From positions 1 to 64,000 of the forward strand of contig JASHQS010000067.1 in the NCBI GenBank assembly GCA_030038995.1: 64,000 bases of DNA, written 5' to 3'. Under the pieces are notes generated by a model, which saw only the letters and a program-made list of their open reading frames with translations, was not told the DNA's origin and did not search any database. How positions within the stretch are numbered: position 1 is the stretch's first letter; each line of letters opens with the position of its first letter. Position numbers and translations under genes: made by a program. Source of the DNA: Xanthobacteraceae bacterium (GTDB lineage: Bacteria; Pseudomonadota; Alphaproteobacteria; Rhizobiales; Xanthobacteraceae). Positions 29,132 to 38,889 of this stretch are shown piece by piece.

Positions 29132-29757
29132 ATGCCGCGGGCAAACGATTTGTCTGCTGTGAAGTCCTCTACCATGGCGGCGGCCTGTTGGGAACGGCTG
29201 GCAGGCGCCGGCTTATATGCTGAGCGCCGGCCCTCTGCAGGATCGCGGTCATTCATCGAGGTCTGTGACAGCCCACCGCCCCTGCTGGCACTGCGGCCCT
29301 CTTGCCGCAGCAATAACCGGAGGATTCGTTTGTTCGAAACAGCACGGCCGCGGCGCTTGGCGGTGGGGCGTTTTCGCGCCAGACCGCCGTGCCGGTGTTG
29401 GCCAGCGCAAACGGGCCACGGCGGGGACGGGCAGATCGCCAATGTAACAGTTCTGACAGAGCCGGCGCAGGGCCCAAATCCAACCCCAGCCAGGCCTTTC
29501 CACAAGGCGCGCTTGTCCGGGTGTCGGGTTGACGGAAAAGGTGAAATGTACCATAGCGTCGGTGGGGACGGCGGCAGAGCCAAGCCGAGAAAATGCGAGG
29601 CGTTTTGCGCTAAAACCCGCCGCAATTTTCGACTGATCCTCGCAGCCGCTGACACGCATCTCTGCTGGTGTGACGTGGCTAGCTTACGCAACAGATGCGG
29701 CCCGCGATGACGACGTGCTTCGGGCCATCCGGCGGGGATGGGGCAAGAGGGGCGGTA

Positions 29758-30513
29758 ATGGAGCGGCTGAAGCAGCTACGCGTCAAGTTGTTCGCTGACG
29801 GTGCCGATTTCGACACTATCGTGGCGCTGGCCGCCAATCCGATCATCCGCGGCTTTACCACCAATCCGACTCTGGCGCGCAATGCGGGCGTGCGGGATTA
29901 TGAGGATTTCGGACGCAAGGTGCTCGCCGCCGTGCCCGATCGCCCGGTGTCGCTGGAAGTTTTCGCCGACGACTTTGCCGCAATGGCGCGCCAAGCACGC
30001 GTGCTTGCGAGTTGGGGCAAAAACGTCAACGTCAAGATACCGGTCACCAATACCCACAGAGAGTTTTCCGGCGATCTCATCCGGCGCCTGTCCGCCGAAG
30101 GCATCGTCGTCAATGTCACCGCCATCACCACGGTGGACCAGGTGCGGCGTGTGGCGGAAAATCTCTATCCCGACGCGCCGGCGATCGTGTCCGTGTTCGC
30201 CGGACGGATTGCCGATACCGGAGTAGATCCGGTGCCGATGATGGCGGCGGCGGCGCAAGTGCTGCGGCAACGCCCAAAGGCGGAACTGCTATGGGCCAGC
30301 CCTCGCGAGCTTCTCAACGTGTTCCACGCCGACGCGGCCGGCTGCCACATCATTACCGCCACCAAGGATATCCTGGCGAAGCTCAGCCTGGTCGGCAAGG
30401 ATTTGGACGAGTATTCGCTCGAGACGGTCAAGATGTTTCGGCGCGATGCAGTTGCCGCCGGTTTCGAGATCGGGGATCCGGTTGAGGACTCGAGCGTGCG
30501 CGCCGTGGCCTGA
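29758..30513 (+). CDS. Transaldolase-family protein (short form)
   Basis: MERLKQLRVKLFADGADFDTIVALAANPIIRGFTTNPTLARNAGVRDYEDFGRKVL; VNVKIPVTNTHREFSGDLIRRLSAEGIVVNVTAITT. Confidence 0.88.
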   Translation: MERLKQLRVKLFADGADFDTIVALAANPIIRGFTTNPTLARNAGVRDYEDFGRKVLAAVPDRPVSLEVFADDFAAMARQARVLASWGKNVNVKIPVTNTHREFSGDLIRRLSAEGIVVNVTAITTVDQVRRVAENLYPDAPAIVSVFAGRIADTGVDPVPMMAAAAQVLRQRPKAELLWASPRELLNVFHADAAGCHIITATKDILAKLSLVGKDLDEYSLETVKMFRRDAVAAGFEIGDPVEDSSVRAVA

Positions 30514-30660
30514 TGCGGGCGCCCGACCCGCCGTGGCGAACAAAGCAGCGAGCGGGCATATCGGCTGCATCTTGCCGGTGCCACGGCAGGGCTTGCGGTG
30601 GCACGAACGCTGCAGATGCCGCGCCGCGGCGACCAACCGGATGGCAAGCAGGGACCGTAA

Positions 30661-31662
30661 ATGACGATAACGAACGTCTTGATCACCGGAGGGGCGGGCT
30701 ATGTCGGGCACGTTTTGACGCCGCGGCTGTTGTCCGCCGGCTACACCGTCACGGTCTATGATGCGTTGTTTTTCGGCTGCCGTTTGCCCAACGACCTCAA
30801 GCTTCGGGTGATCAGGGGCGATATCCGCGATACTGCCAAGCTTGCCGAGGCGCTGGTGGGCCAGGATGCGGTCCTGCACCTGGCGTGCATTTCCAACGAC
30901 GCCAGCTTCGAGCTTGACGAGAAGCTTTCGCAGACCATCAATTACGACTGCTTCGAGCCGATGGTGATCGCGGCAAAGAAAGCCGGCGTGCAGCGCTTCG
31001 TCTATTGCTCATCGAGCTCCGTGTACGGCGTCTCGGACTCGCCGGACGTGACGGAAGAGCACCCGCTGGTGCCGCTGACGCTGTACAACAAGTTCAAGGG
31101 CCTGTGCGAACCCATATTGTGGAAGCACAAGGCCGACGACTTCACCTGTGTCGTGGTGCGGCCGGCGACGATCTGCGGTTACAGCCCGCGCACGCGGCTC
31201 GACTTGTCGGTCAACATTCTGACCAATCACGCGGTGAACAAGGGCGTCATCACCGTGTTCGGCGGCAATCAGATGCGCCCAAACCTGCACGTCGCGGACA
31301 TGGTGGATGCCTATCAGCTGATGCTGGAGGGGCCGCATGACAAAATCCACGGCGAGATTTTCAACATCGGCTTTCAGAATTATTCGATCGCCGAGATCGC
31401 CGGCATGGTCAAGAGCGTGGTCGAGGAAGAGATGCCGGAAAAGGGCGATATCAAGATCACCACGACGCCGACCAATGACATGCGCTCCTATCACGTCAAT
31501 TCCGACAAGGTGAAGCGCGTGCTCGGCTTTGCGCCGAAGCGCAGCGTCGAAGACGCCATCCGCGACCTGACGCGCGCGTTCCGCAATTATCTCTTGCCGG
31601 ACAGCTTCGACGATGACTGCTACTATAACGTCCGGACCATGAAGAAGCTCGGAGTGCAATGA
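30661..31662 (+). CDS. NAD-dependent epimerase/dehydratase (extended SDR)
   Basis: NVLITGGAGYVGHVLTPRLL; SSSSVYG; YNKFK (YxxxK). Confidence 0.88.
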   Translation: MTITNVLITGGAGYVGHVLTPRLLSAGYTVTVYDALFFGCRLPNDLKLRVIRGDIRDTAKLAEALVGQDAVLHLACISNDASFELDEKLSQTINYDCFEPMVIAAKKAGVQRFVYCSSSSVYGVSDSPDVTEEHPLVPLTLYNKFKGLCEPILWKHKADDFTCVVVRPATICGYSPRTRLDLSVNILTNHAVNKGVITVFGGNQMRPNLHVADMVDAYQLMLEGPHDKIHGEIFNIGFQNYSIAEIAGMVKSVVEEEMPEKGDIKITTTPTNDMRSYHVNSDKVKRVLGFAPKRSVEDAIRDLTRAFRNYLLPDSFDDDCYYNVRTMKKLGVQ

Positions 31663-32660
31663 GCGTGGCGCGGCACGTCGCGGTCGTCACCGGCGGCGCC
31701 GGGTTCATCGGCAGCCACATGGTGGATCATCTCATCGAGCGCGGCTGCCGGGTGCGGGTCATCGACAACCTGCGCGGCGGCCGGCTCGCCAATCTCGCCC
31801 AGCACCGCGGCAATCCGGACTTGGCGTTCGAAGAGGCCGATATCCGCGACCTGGAGCCGGGCGACGCGGTGTTCGCCGGCGCCGCTTACGTGTTCCATTT
31901 CGCCGGCATCGGCGACATCGTGCCGTCGATCGAGCAGCCTATCGAATACATGGACACCAACGTGCAGGGCACCGTCCGCGTTCTGGAATGCGCCCGCCAC
32001 GCGGCGGCGCGCAAGTTCGTCTACGCGGCCTCGTCTTCTTGTTATGGCATCGCTGCGGTGCCGACGGCCGAGCAGAACCCGATCGCGCCGCAATATCCGT
32101 ATGCCTTGTCCAAATATCAGGGCGAGCAGGCGGCGTTCCATTGGCACCGCGTGTATCGGCTGCCGGTCAATTCGATCCGTATCTTCAACGCCTACGGCAC
32201 GCGCGTGCGCACCACCGGCGCCTACGGCGCGGTGTTCGGCGTGTTCTTCAAGCAGAAGCTCGCCGGCAAGCCGTTCACCGTGGTCGGCGACGGCACGCAG
32301 AAGCGCGACTTTCTCTATGCGACCGACGTGGCATCCGCCTTTCTGCTGGCGGCCGAAACCAAAAAGTCGGGCGAAGTCTGGAACCTGGGCGCCGGCAATC
32401 CGCAATCGGTCAATCGGCTGGTGGAATTAATCGGCGGCCCGGTTGTTCATATCCCGAAACGGCCGGGCGAACCGGACGTGACCTGGGCGGATATCTCCAA
32501 GATCAAGCGCGATCTCGGCTGGCAGCCGCGGGTCGGCTTCGCGGAAGGAGTCGGCGCGATGATGCGGGAGATCGACAACTGGCGCGACGCGCCGCTGTGG
32601 GACCCGGATTCGATCAAACAAGCCACCCGAACCTGGTTCGAGGCGCTCGCTGCGGAGTGA
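31659..32660 (+). CDS. NAD-dependent epimerase/dehydratase (UDP-glucose 4-epimerase-like SDR)
   Basis: AVVTGGAGFIGSHMVDHLIERGCRVRVIDNL; SSSCYG; YALSK; ATGA overlap with preceding gene. Confidence 0.9.
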   Translation: MSVARHVAVVTGGAGFIGSHMVDHLIERGCRVRVIDNLRGGRLANLAQHRGNPDLAFEEADIRDLEPGDAVFAGAAYVFHFAGIGDIVPSIEQPIEYMDTNVQGTVRVLECARHAAARKFVYAASSSCYGIAAVPTAEQNPIAPQYPYALSKYQGEQAAFHWHRVYRLPVNSIRIFNAYGTRVRTTGAYGAVFGVFFKQKLAGKPFTVVGDGTQKRDFLYATDVASAFLLAAETKKSGEVWNLGAGNPQSVNRLVELIGGPVVHIPKRPGEPDVTWADISKIKRDLGWQPRVGFAEGVGAMMREIDNWRDAPLWDPDSIKQATRTWFEALAAE

Positions 32661-32663
32661 CCG

Positions 32664-34214
32664 ATGGAAACGCGCCTGGGCGGCGACTACCGTCGCAAGA
32701 TCAAGAGCGTCGACGAGCTTTGCTCGGTGCTTGGCCCGCGGCCGCGGCAGCGCACCGTGGTGATGTGCCACGGCGTGTTTGATCTGGTGCATCCGGGCCA
32801 TATCCGGCACTTGGTGTATGCCAAGGAGAAAGCCGGTATCCTGATCGCGAGCCTGACCGCCGACGCCCACATCACCAAAGCCAATTACCGGCCGTTCGTG
32901 CCGGAAGATCTGCGGGCGCTCAATCTCGCGGCGCTCGAGATGGTCGATTACGTCATCATCGACACCAATCCCACGCCGATCGAAAACATCGCGCGCCTGC
33001 AACCCGATTATTTCGCCAAGGGCTACGAGTATCAGGACGGCGGCATCAATCCCAAGACCCGGCAGGAGATCGAGGCGCTGTCGAGCTACGGCGGCGAGAT
33101 TCTGTTCACGCCGGGCGACATCGTCTACTCCTCGTCGCACCTGATCGAGACCGGGCCGCCGGACATCGCCGTGGAAAAGCTCTTGGCGCTGATGGAGGCG
33201 GAGGGGCTCGATTTCGATCACTTGCGCCGCATCCTCGATCGGTTCGATGGATTGGAAGTGCACGTCGTCGGCGACACCATCGTCGACAGCCTCACCTACA
33301 CGACGATGATCGGCGGCATGGGTAAAACGCCGACGCCGAGCGTGCGCTTCGACAGCCGCGCCGACTACGTCGGCGGCGCGGCGGTTGTCGCCAAGCACCT
33401 GCGCGCCGCCGGCGCCGAGGTTGCCTTGTCAACCGTGCTCGGCGACGACGCTTTGAAGGATTTCGTGCTGGAGAATTTGGCGTTGGCCGGCGTCAAGGTG
33501 ACGCCGATCGTCGATCACGCCCGGCCGACCACCCACAAGAACGCCTACGTGTGCGACGATTATCGGCTGCTCAAGGTCGACACGCTCGACAACCGCAGCA
33601 TCACCGATGTGCAGATGGAGCAGATTGCCGGCAACGTGGCGCGGGCGCCCGGGCGCGCGGTCGTGTTCAGCGATTTCCGTCACGGCATTTTCAACCGCCG
33701 CACGATTCCCGGCCTGACCGGCGCGATTCCACGCGGCGCGTTTCGCGTTGCCGACAGCCAGGTGGCGAGCCGCTGGGGCAATGTCCTCGAGTTCAAGGGT
33801 TTTGATCTGCTCACCCCCAACGAGCGGGAGGCGCGCTTCGCGTTGGCCGACCAGGATACCGGCGTGCGTCCGCTGGCCGCCAAGCTGCACGAGGACGCGC
33901 AGTGCAAGACCGTCATCCTCAAGCTCGGCGATCGCGGCGTGCTGACCTGCCGCGCCGGACGGGAGCGCGATCCGCGCACGTTTTTCGTCATCGACAGTTT
34001 CGCCGAACGCGTAGCAGATGCGGTCGGCGCCGGCGACGCGCTGCTCGCCTATGCGACGCTCTCGTTCCTGGTCGATCCATCGGAAGTCGCGGCCTCCGTG
34101 CTCGGCTCGCTTGCCGCCGCGCTCGAATGCGAGGCCGAAGGCAACGTTCCGATCGGGCCGGAAGACGTGCTGCGCAAGCTCCTCGGCCTCGAAAAACGTG
34201 CCCGATTCGTCTAG
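32664..34214 (+). CDS. HldE-like bifunctional protein in reversed order: N-terminal nucleotidyltransferase, C-terminal PfkB-family kinase
   Basis: VVMCHGVFDLVHPGHIRHLVYAKEKA (HxGH), then GLEVHVVGDTIVDSLTYT...YVGGAAVVAKHLRAAGAEVALSTVLGDD...DAVGAGDALLAYA. Confidence 0.87.
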   Translation: METRLGGDYRRKIKSVDELCSVLGPRPRQRTVVMCHGVFDLVHPGHIRHLVYAKEKAGILIASLTADAHITKANYRPFVPEDLRALNLAALEMVDYVIIDTNPTPIENIARLQPDYFAKGYEYQDGGINPKTRQEIEALSSYGGEILFTPGDIVYSSSHLIETGPPDIAVEKLLALMEAEGLDFDHLRRILDRFDGLEVHVVGDTIVDSLTYTTMIGGMGKTPTPSVRFDSRADYVGGAAVVAKHLRAAGAEVALSTVLGDDALKDFVLENLALAGVKVTPIVDHARPTTHKNAYVCDDYRLLKVDTLDNRSITDVQMEQIAGNVARAPGRAVVFSDFRHGIFNRRTIPGLTGAIPRGAFRVADSQVASRWGNVLEFKGFDLLTPNEREARFALADQDTGVRPLAAKLHEDAQCKTVILKLGDRGVLTCRAGRERDPRTFFVIDSFAERVADAVGAGDALLAYATLSFLVDPSEVAASVLGSLAAALECEAEGNVPIGPEDVLRKLLGLEKRARFV

Positions 34215-34231
34215 CGAAGCGGACTTGGGTG

Positions 34232-35164
34232 ATGCGCGTCGTCGTCGCCGGCCTTGGTGTGCAGGGACACAAGCGCCGGCGGGTGGCGGGCGCCGATTTC
34301 GTCGCCGCGGCCGATCCGGTCAATAGCGAAGCGCAATACCGCCGCATCGAAGACGTGCCGCTCGAAAGCTACGACGCGGTGCTGGCCTGCATTCCCGACG
34401 AGCCGAAGGTGGCGCTGCTCGATTACCTGTTGCGCAACGGCAAGCACGTCCTGGTCGAAAAGCCGTTGTGGGCCGCCGACGACGCCGACATCGTGCGGCT
34501 CGGGGTGCTGGCGAAGAAGAGCAGCGCGGTCTGCTACACCGCCTATAATCACCGCTTCGAGCCGCACTTCGTGCGCATGCGCGACGTCATCAAGTCGGGC
34601 CGGCTCGGCGCCATCTATCGCTGCCGCATGTTCTACGGCAACGGCACGGCGCGCCTCGTTCGCGATTCAGAATGGCGCGATCAGGGCGCGGGCGTGCTGC
34701 CCGATCTCGGCTCGCATCTGCTCGACACCGCGCGCTTCTGGTTCGGAGATATCGGCGACGATTTCTCGATTCTATCCAGCCGCTGTTTCGAGAACCGCGC
34801 GCCCGACCATGTCGTGCTCGGCTCGCGCGGCTCGACCCCGCAGCTCGAGCTGGAGATGACGTTGCTGAGCTGGCGTAATCACTTCACCTGCGACGTCTTT
34901 GGCGAGAACGGTTCGGCCCACATCAGATCGCTGTGCAAGTGGGGACCGTCCTCGTTCACGCTGCGCTCGCGCGTCCTGCCGAGCGGCCGCCCACCCGAGG
35001 AGACCGTCACGCTGGTGCAGGACGACCCGACCTGGGCGATCGAGTACGAGCACTTCAGGCGGCTGTGCGCCGAGCGCCGTGTCGGCGATCTGGCCGACGA
35101 TCTCTGGCTCAACGGCACGCTGCGGCGGTTGAGCGACGGCGCGATCAAGGAGCTTAAGGCATGA
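34232..35164 (+). CDS. Gfo/Idh/MocA-family oxidoreductase
   Basis: MRVVVAGLGVQGHKRRRVAGADFVAAADP; GKHVLVEKPLWA; YNHRFEPHFVRMRDVIKSGRLGAIYRCRMFYGNG; internal ATG chosen. Confidence 0.88.
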   Translation: MRVVVAGLGVQGHKRRRVAGADFVAAADPVNSEAQYRRIEDVPLESYDAVLACIPDEPKVALLDYLLRNGKHVLVEKPLWAADDADIVRLGVLAKKSSAVCYTAYNHRFEPHFVRMRDVIKSGRLGAIYRCRMFYGNGTARLVRDSEWRDQGAGVLPDLGSHLLDTARFWFGDIGDDFSILSSRCFENRAPDHVVLGSRGSTPQLELEMTLLSWRNHFTCDVFGENGSAHIRSLCKWGPSSFTLRSRVLPSGRPPEETVTLVQDDPTWAIEYEHFRRLCAERRVGDLADDLWLNGTLRRLSDGAIKELKA

Positions 35165-36453
35165 CCTCGCCCACGGTCGGATTTGCCGGCCTTACGCACC
35201 TCGGTCTGGTATCGGCCGTCGCCGTGGCTGCCAAAGGACTGCGCGTGATCGGGTACGACCCGGATCAAGACCGCGTCCGCGACGTCGCCGAGGGGCGCCT
35301 GCCGGTCCTGGAGCCCACCCTTGACGATCTGGCGCGCCGGTTCCGTGCGCAGCTCGCCTATACCGACCGCGTCGGCGATTTGGCCGCTTGCGACCTCGTT
35401 TACATCGCCAGCGATGTTCCGACCGACGACCGCGGGCAGAGCGATCTTTCCGGCATCGCGTCGCTGATCGAAGCCGTTATTGCGGTGCTCGGCCCGAGCA
35501 CGCTTTTGTGCGTGCTCTGCCAGGTGCCGCCCGGCTTCACCCGCAAAGTGCCGCTCGACCCGGCGCGGCTCTATTATCAGGTCGAGACGCTGGTGTTCGG
35601 CCGCGCCGTCGAACGCGCCCTCAAGCCTGAGCGCTTCATTGTCGGTTGCGCCGACCCGGGGCGGCCGTTGCCGGCCGCCTATGCGGCGGTGCTCGGCGCC
35701 TTCGGTTGCCCCATCCTGCCGATGCGCTATGAAAGCGCCGAGCTCGCCAAGATCGCCATCAATTGTTGTCTGGTTGCGTCGGTCAGCATCGCCAACACGC
35801 TCGCCGATCTGGCCGAGCGCATCGGCGCCGATTGGCACGAGATCGCGCCGGCGCTGCGGCTTGACCGGCGCATCGGCCCGCATAGCTATCTCAATCCCGG
35901 ATTGGGCATTGCTGGCGGCAATCTCGAACGCGATCTCGCAACCGTGCTGCGGCTATCCGCGGCCGCTGGAAGCGAAGCCGCGGTGATCGCTGCCTTCGTC
36001 GAGAACAGCCGCGTCCGACGCGATTGGGTGTTGCGGCTCATTCATCGGGAGGTGCTGCCGCGCAATGCGGCTCCGACGTTCGGCGTTTTGGGCTTGGCCT
36101 ACAAGGAAAACACCCATTCCACCAAGAACTCGCCGGCGCTGGCGCTGATCGCCAATCTGCAGGCTTGGCCGATCCGCATTTACGATCCGGCGGTGCCGGC
36201 CGACGCGGTGAACCATCGGGCGCTTCATGCGGCGCCCAGCGCGCTCGAAGCGGCGCGTGGCAGCGACGCACTCTTGATCATGACCCCGTGGCCGGAATTT
36301 CGCGCGCTTTCGCCCGCCGATCTGGCCGCCGTCATGAGCGGACGCGTGATCGTCGATCCGTTCCGCGTGCTCGATCCAGCGGCTCTGCGCGCCGCGGGCT
36401 TCTCCTATTTTACGCTCGGTGCGCCGCCGCTTCACGACGCCGAGGAAGTTTGA
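35161..36453 (+). CDS. UDP-glucose/GDP-mannose dehydrogenase-family protein lacking the canonical catalytic Cys
   Basis: TVGFAGLTHLGLVSAVAVAAKGLRVIGYDPD; ESAELAKIAINCCLVASVSIANTLADLAERIG; GVLGLAYKENTHSTKNSPAL; motif SYLNPGLGIAGGNLERDL. Confidence 0.87.
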   Translation: MTSPTVGFAGLTHLGLVSAVAVAAKGLRVIGYDPDQDRVRDVAEGRLPVLEPTLDDLARRFRAQLAYTDRVGDLAACDLVYIASDVPTDDRGQSDLSGIASLIEAVIAVLGPSTLLCVLCQVPPGFTRKVPLDPARLYYQVETLVFGRAVERALKPERFIVGCADPGRPLPAAYAAVLGAFGCPILPMRYESAELAKIAINCCLVASVSIANTLADLAERIGADWHEIAPALRLDRRIGPHSYLNPGLGIAGGNLERDLATVLRLSAAAGSEAAVIAAFVENSRVRRDWVLRLIHREVLPRNAAPTFGVLGLAYKENTHSTKNSPALALIANLQAWPIRIYDPAVPADAVNHRALHAAPSALEAARGSDALLIMTPWPEFRALSPADLAAVMSGRVIVDPFRVLDPAALRAAGFSYFTLGAPPLHDAEEV

Positions 36454-36455
36454 GC

Positions 36456-37337
36456 ATGATCGAGCATCAAACGCATTCGTCGCAGCGACCGGCCCGCGCG
36501 GTCGTCATTGGCGCCGGCGGCTTTGTCGGCGGCGCGATCGTGCAACGGCTGCAAAACGAAAACGTGCCGGTGCTCGGCCTGACGCGGCGGGAGGTCGACC
36601 TCCTGCAGGAGGGTGCGGCCAAAAAGCTGGCCGGACTTTTGCACGCCGATGACGCCGTCGCTTTCGTCGCCGCCCTGGCGCCGGCGCGCCATGCGGCAGC
36701 GCTGATGCAGAACCTCGTCATGGCCGAGCAACTCATCGCCGCTCTGTCGGTGCAGCCGGTCGCGCATCTCGTCTATATCAGCTCGGACGCGGTCTATGCC
36801 GATGCCGCCAATCCTGTGACCGAGCGTTCATGCCGCCAGCCTTCCACGATGCACGGCATGATGCACGCGGCGCGCGAATTGATGCTCAAGGCCGAGGCGA
36901 AGGCGCCGCTCGCCGTCCTGCGGCCGAGCTTGCTCTACGGCGCGCGCGATCCGCACAACGGCTATGGCCCCAACCGCTTTCGCCGCCTCGCCGCAAAGGG
37001 CGAGCCGATCACGCTGTTCGGCGATGGCGAAGAGCAGCGCGATCATGTTGATGTCGACGACGTCGCCCGGCTCACGTCGCTGGTCCTGGCGCACCGCAGC
37101 CGCGGCGAGCTCAACGTCGCGACGGGAACCTCCATTTCGTTCCGCGAGGTGGCCGAGTTGGTGGTGAAATTGACCGGCAGGCCGGTCGAGATCCGCGGCA
37201 CGCTGCGGCAGAATCCGATCACGCACCGGCATTTCGACATCACCGAATGCCTCAAGGCTTTCCCGCAGTTCCGCTACACGCCGCTGCGCGACGGTCTTGC
37301 ACGCGCCGTTCGTGAATCGGCAGGAGCACCGCAATGA
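36456..37337 (+). CDS. NAD-dependent epimerase/dehydratase-like SDR with atypical active site
   Basis: AVVIGAGGFVGGAIVQRL, VYISSDAVYAD, VLRPSLLYGARDPHNGYGPNRF; HxxxH (HGMMH) at the YxxxK position. Confidence 0.85.
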   Translation: MIEHQTHSSQRPARAVVIGAGGFVGGAIVQRLQNENVPVLGLTRREVDLLQEGAAKKLAGLLHADDAVAFVAALAPARHAAALMQNLVMAEQLIAALSVQPVAHLVYISSDAVYADAANPVTERSCRQPSTMHGMMHAARELMLKAEAKAPLAVLRPSLLYGARDPHNGYGPNRFRRLAAKGEPITLFGDGEEQRDHVDVDDVARLTSLVLAHRSRGELNVATGTSISFREVAELVVKLTGRPVEIRGTLRQNPITHRHFDITECLKAFPQFRYTPLRDGLARAVRESAGAPQ

Positions 37338-37990
37338 GAGAAGTGAACCTGCTGGCGAAACTACCGCGCGGCAAACGCAACGTTGGCGCACGCGCCGAAG
37401 CCAAGACCGCACGGATCATCGCCATTTCGCGCGAATATGGCGAACCCTACTTCGATGGTCCGCGCACCTACGGCTACGGCGGTTACCGCTACGACGGCCG
37501 TTGGATTCCGGTCGCCGAAGACATGGTCGGGCATTTCGGGCTCAAGCCGGGCGACCGCATTCTCGACGTGGGCTGCGCCAAGGGTTTTTTGGTCAAGGAC
37601 TTGCTCAAAGTCTGTCCGGGCCTTGAAGCTTTCGGCCTCGATATATCCGAGTACGCTTTGATGAAATGCGAGCCCGAGGTGGTCGGCCGCCTGCATCTGG
37701 GCAACGCCACCAAGCTGCCGTTCCCCGACAACAGTTTTCAGGCCGTGATCTCGCTCAATACGGTCCACAACCTGGAGCGTTCCGAATTGATTACGGCATT
37801 GCGCGAAATCGAGCGCGTGGCTCCGGGCCGCGGCTTCGTGCAGGTCGATTCCTACCGCACCCCCGAGCAGAAGGCCTTGTTCGAGGAATGGGTCTTGACC
37901 GCCAAGTTCCACGACTACCCGCAGGGCTGGATCAGGCTGTTCGAGGAGGCCGGCTATACGGGCGATTATTACTGGACCATCATCGAGTAA
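37334..37990 (+). CDS. Class I SAM-dependent methyltransferase
   Basis: GDRILDVGCAKGFLVKDLLKVCPGLEAFGLDISEYALMKC; LPFPDNSFQAVISLNTVHNL; ATGA overlap with preceding gene. Confidence 0.88.
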   Translation: MREVNLLAKLPRGKRNVGARAEAKTARIIAISREYGEPYFDGPRTYGYGGYRYDGRWIPVAEDMVGHFGLKPGDRILDVGCAKGFLVKDLLKVCPGLEAFGLDISEYALMKCEPEVVGRLHLGNATKLPFPDNSFQAVISLNTVHNLERSELITALREIERVAPGRGFVQVDSYRTPEQKALFEEWVLTAKFHDYPQGWIRLFEEAGYTGDYYWTIIE

Positions 37991-38043
37991 CGGCCTAAAA
38001 CCGCCCCGCCGCGCTCGCGGGCGGAGCGCGCGAGGGGCCGAAT

Positions 38044-38889
38044 ATGCATGACATGAGCCGCCGCAACTTCTTCGACGTCGCGGCTGCGCGGTCTCGCTGC
38101 TTGCAATATCGCAAGCGCATCCTGGACATTTCCCAAAATGTGCAGGCGCTGCACATCGGCTCGGCCTATTCGTGCACTGAAATCGTCGACACCATCTATC
38201 ACGGCCTGATGCGCCGCGGTCCGGACGGCACCTCGCCCGACACCTTCCTGATGTCGAAGGGCCACGGCTGCATGATCCTCTACGTGATCCTGGAAGATCT
38301 CGGCGTGCTCGGCCGCGAGGACCTCGACCTCTACTGCAAGCCGAACGGCCGGCTCGGCTGCCACCCCGACTACGGCAATCCGGGCATCGAAGCCTCGACC
38401 GGGGCGCTCGGTCACGGCCTTTCCATGTCGGTCGGCATGGCGCTTGCCGAGCGCGGCCGCAAGACCGGCGGCATCATCTACACCGTGCTGAGCGACGGCG
38501 AGGTGCAGGAGGGCTCGACCTGGGAGGCTCTGCTCATGGCGTCCTCGCTCGGCCTATCCAATCTCGTCGCCTTCGTGGACAACAACGATTTCCAGAGTCT
38601 CGGCCGCACCTCGGAGACGCACCCGACGTTCTATCCGCTGGTGGAAAAATTCCAGGCGTTTGGCTGGGAAACCGTCGAAGTCGACGGCCATGATGCCGCC
38701 GCGGTGTTTGCCGCCGTGAGCGGGCGTCAAGGCGGGCGGCCCTTCATGCTGGTCGGCAAGACCACCAAGGGCAAAGGCATCAGCTACATGGAGAACGTGC
38801 CGATCTGGCATTATCGCTCGCCGAGCCCGAAGGAGTACGAGCAGGGCAGGCGGGAATTGGAGGCCGCGGCGGCCACGGCGGTGTCATGA
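38044..38889 (+). CDS. Transketolase, N-terminal (TPP-binding) subunit
   Basis: LMSKGHGCMILYVILEDLGVL, GSTGALGHGLSMSVGMALAERGR-type motif, SDGEVQEGSTWEALLMASSLGLSNLVAFVDNNDFQ. Confidence 0.92.
   Translation: MHDMSRRNFFDVAAARSRCLQYRKRILDISQNVQALHIGSAYSCTEIVDTIYHGLMRRGPDGTSPDTFLMSKGHGCMILYVILEDLGVLGREDLDLYCKPNGRLGCHPDYGNPGIEASTGALGHGLSMSVGMALAERGRKTGGIIYTVLSDGEVQEGSTWEALLMASSLGLSNLVAFVDNNDFQSLGRTSETHPTFYPLVEKFQAFGWETVEVDGHDAAAVFAAVSGRQGGRPFMLVGKTTKGKGISYMENVPIWHYRSPSPKEYEQGRRELEAAAATAVS

Noticed and set aside
38010-38030. Hairpin cgcgctc-gcgggcg-gagcgcg between methyltransferase and transketolase genes
   Set aside because: Only a 7-bp stem in GC-rich DNA, no U-tract; could be chance.
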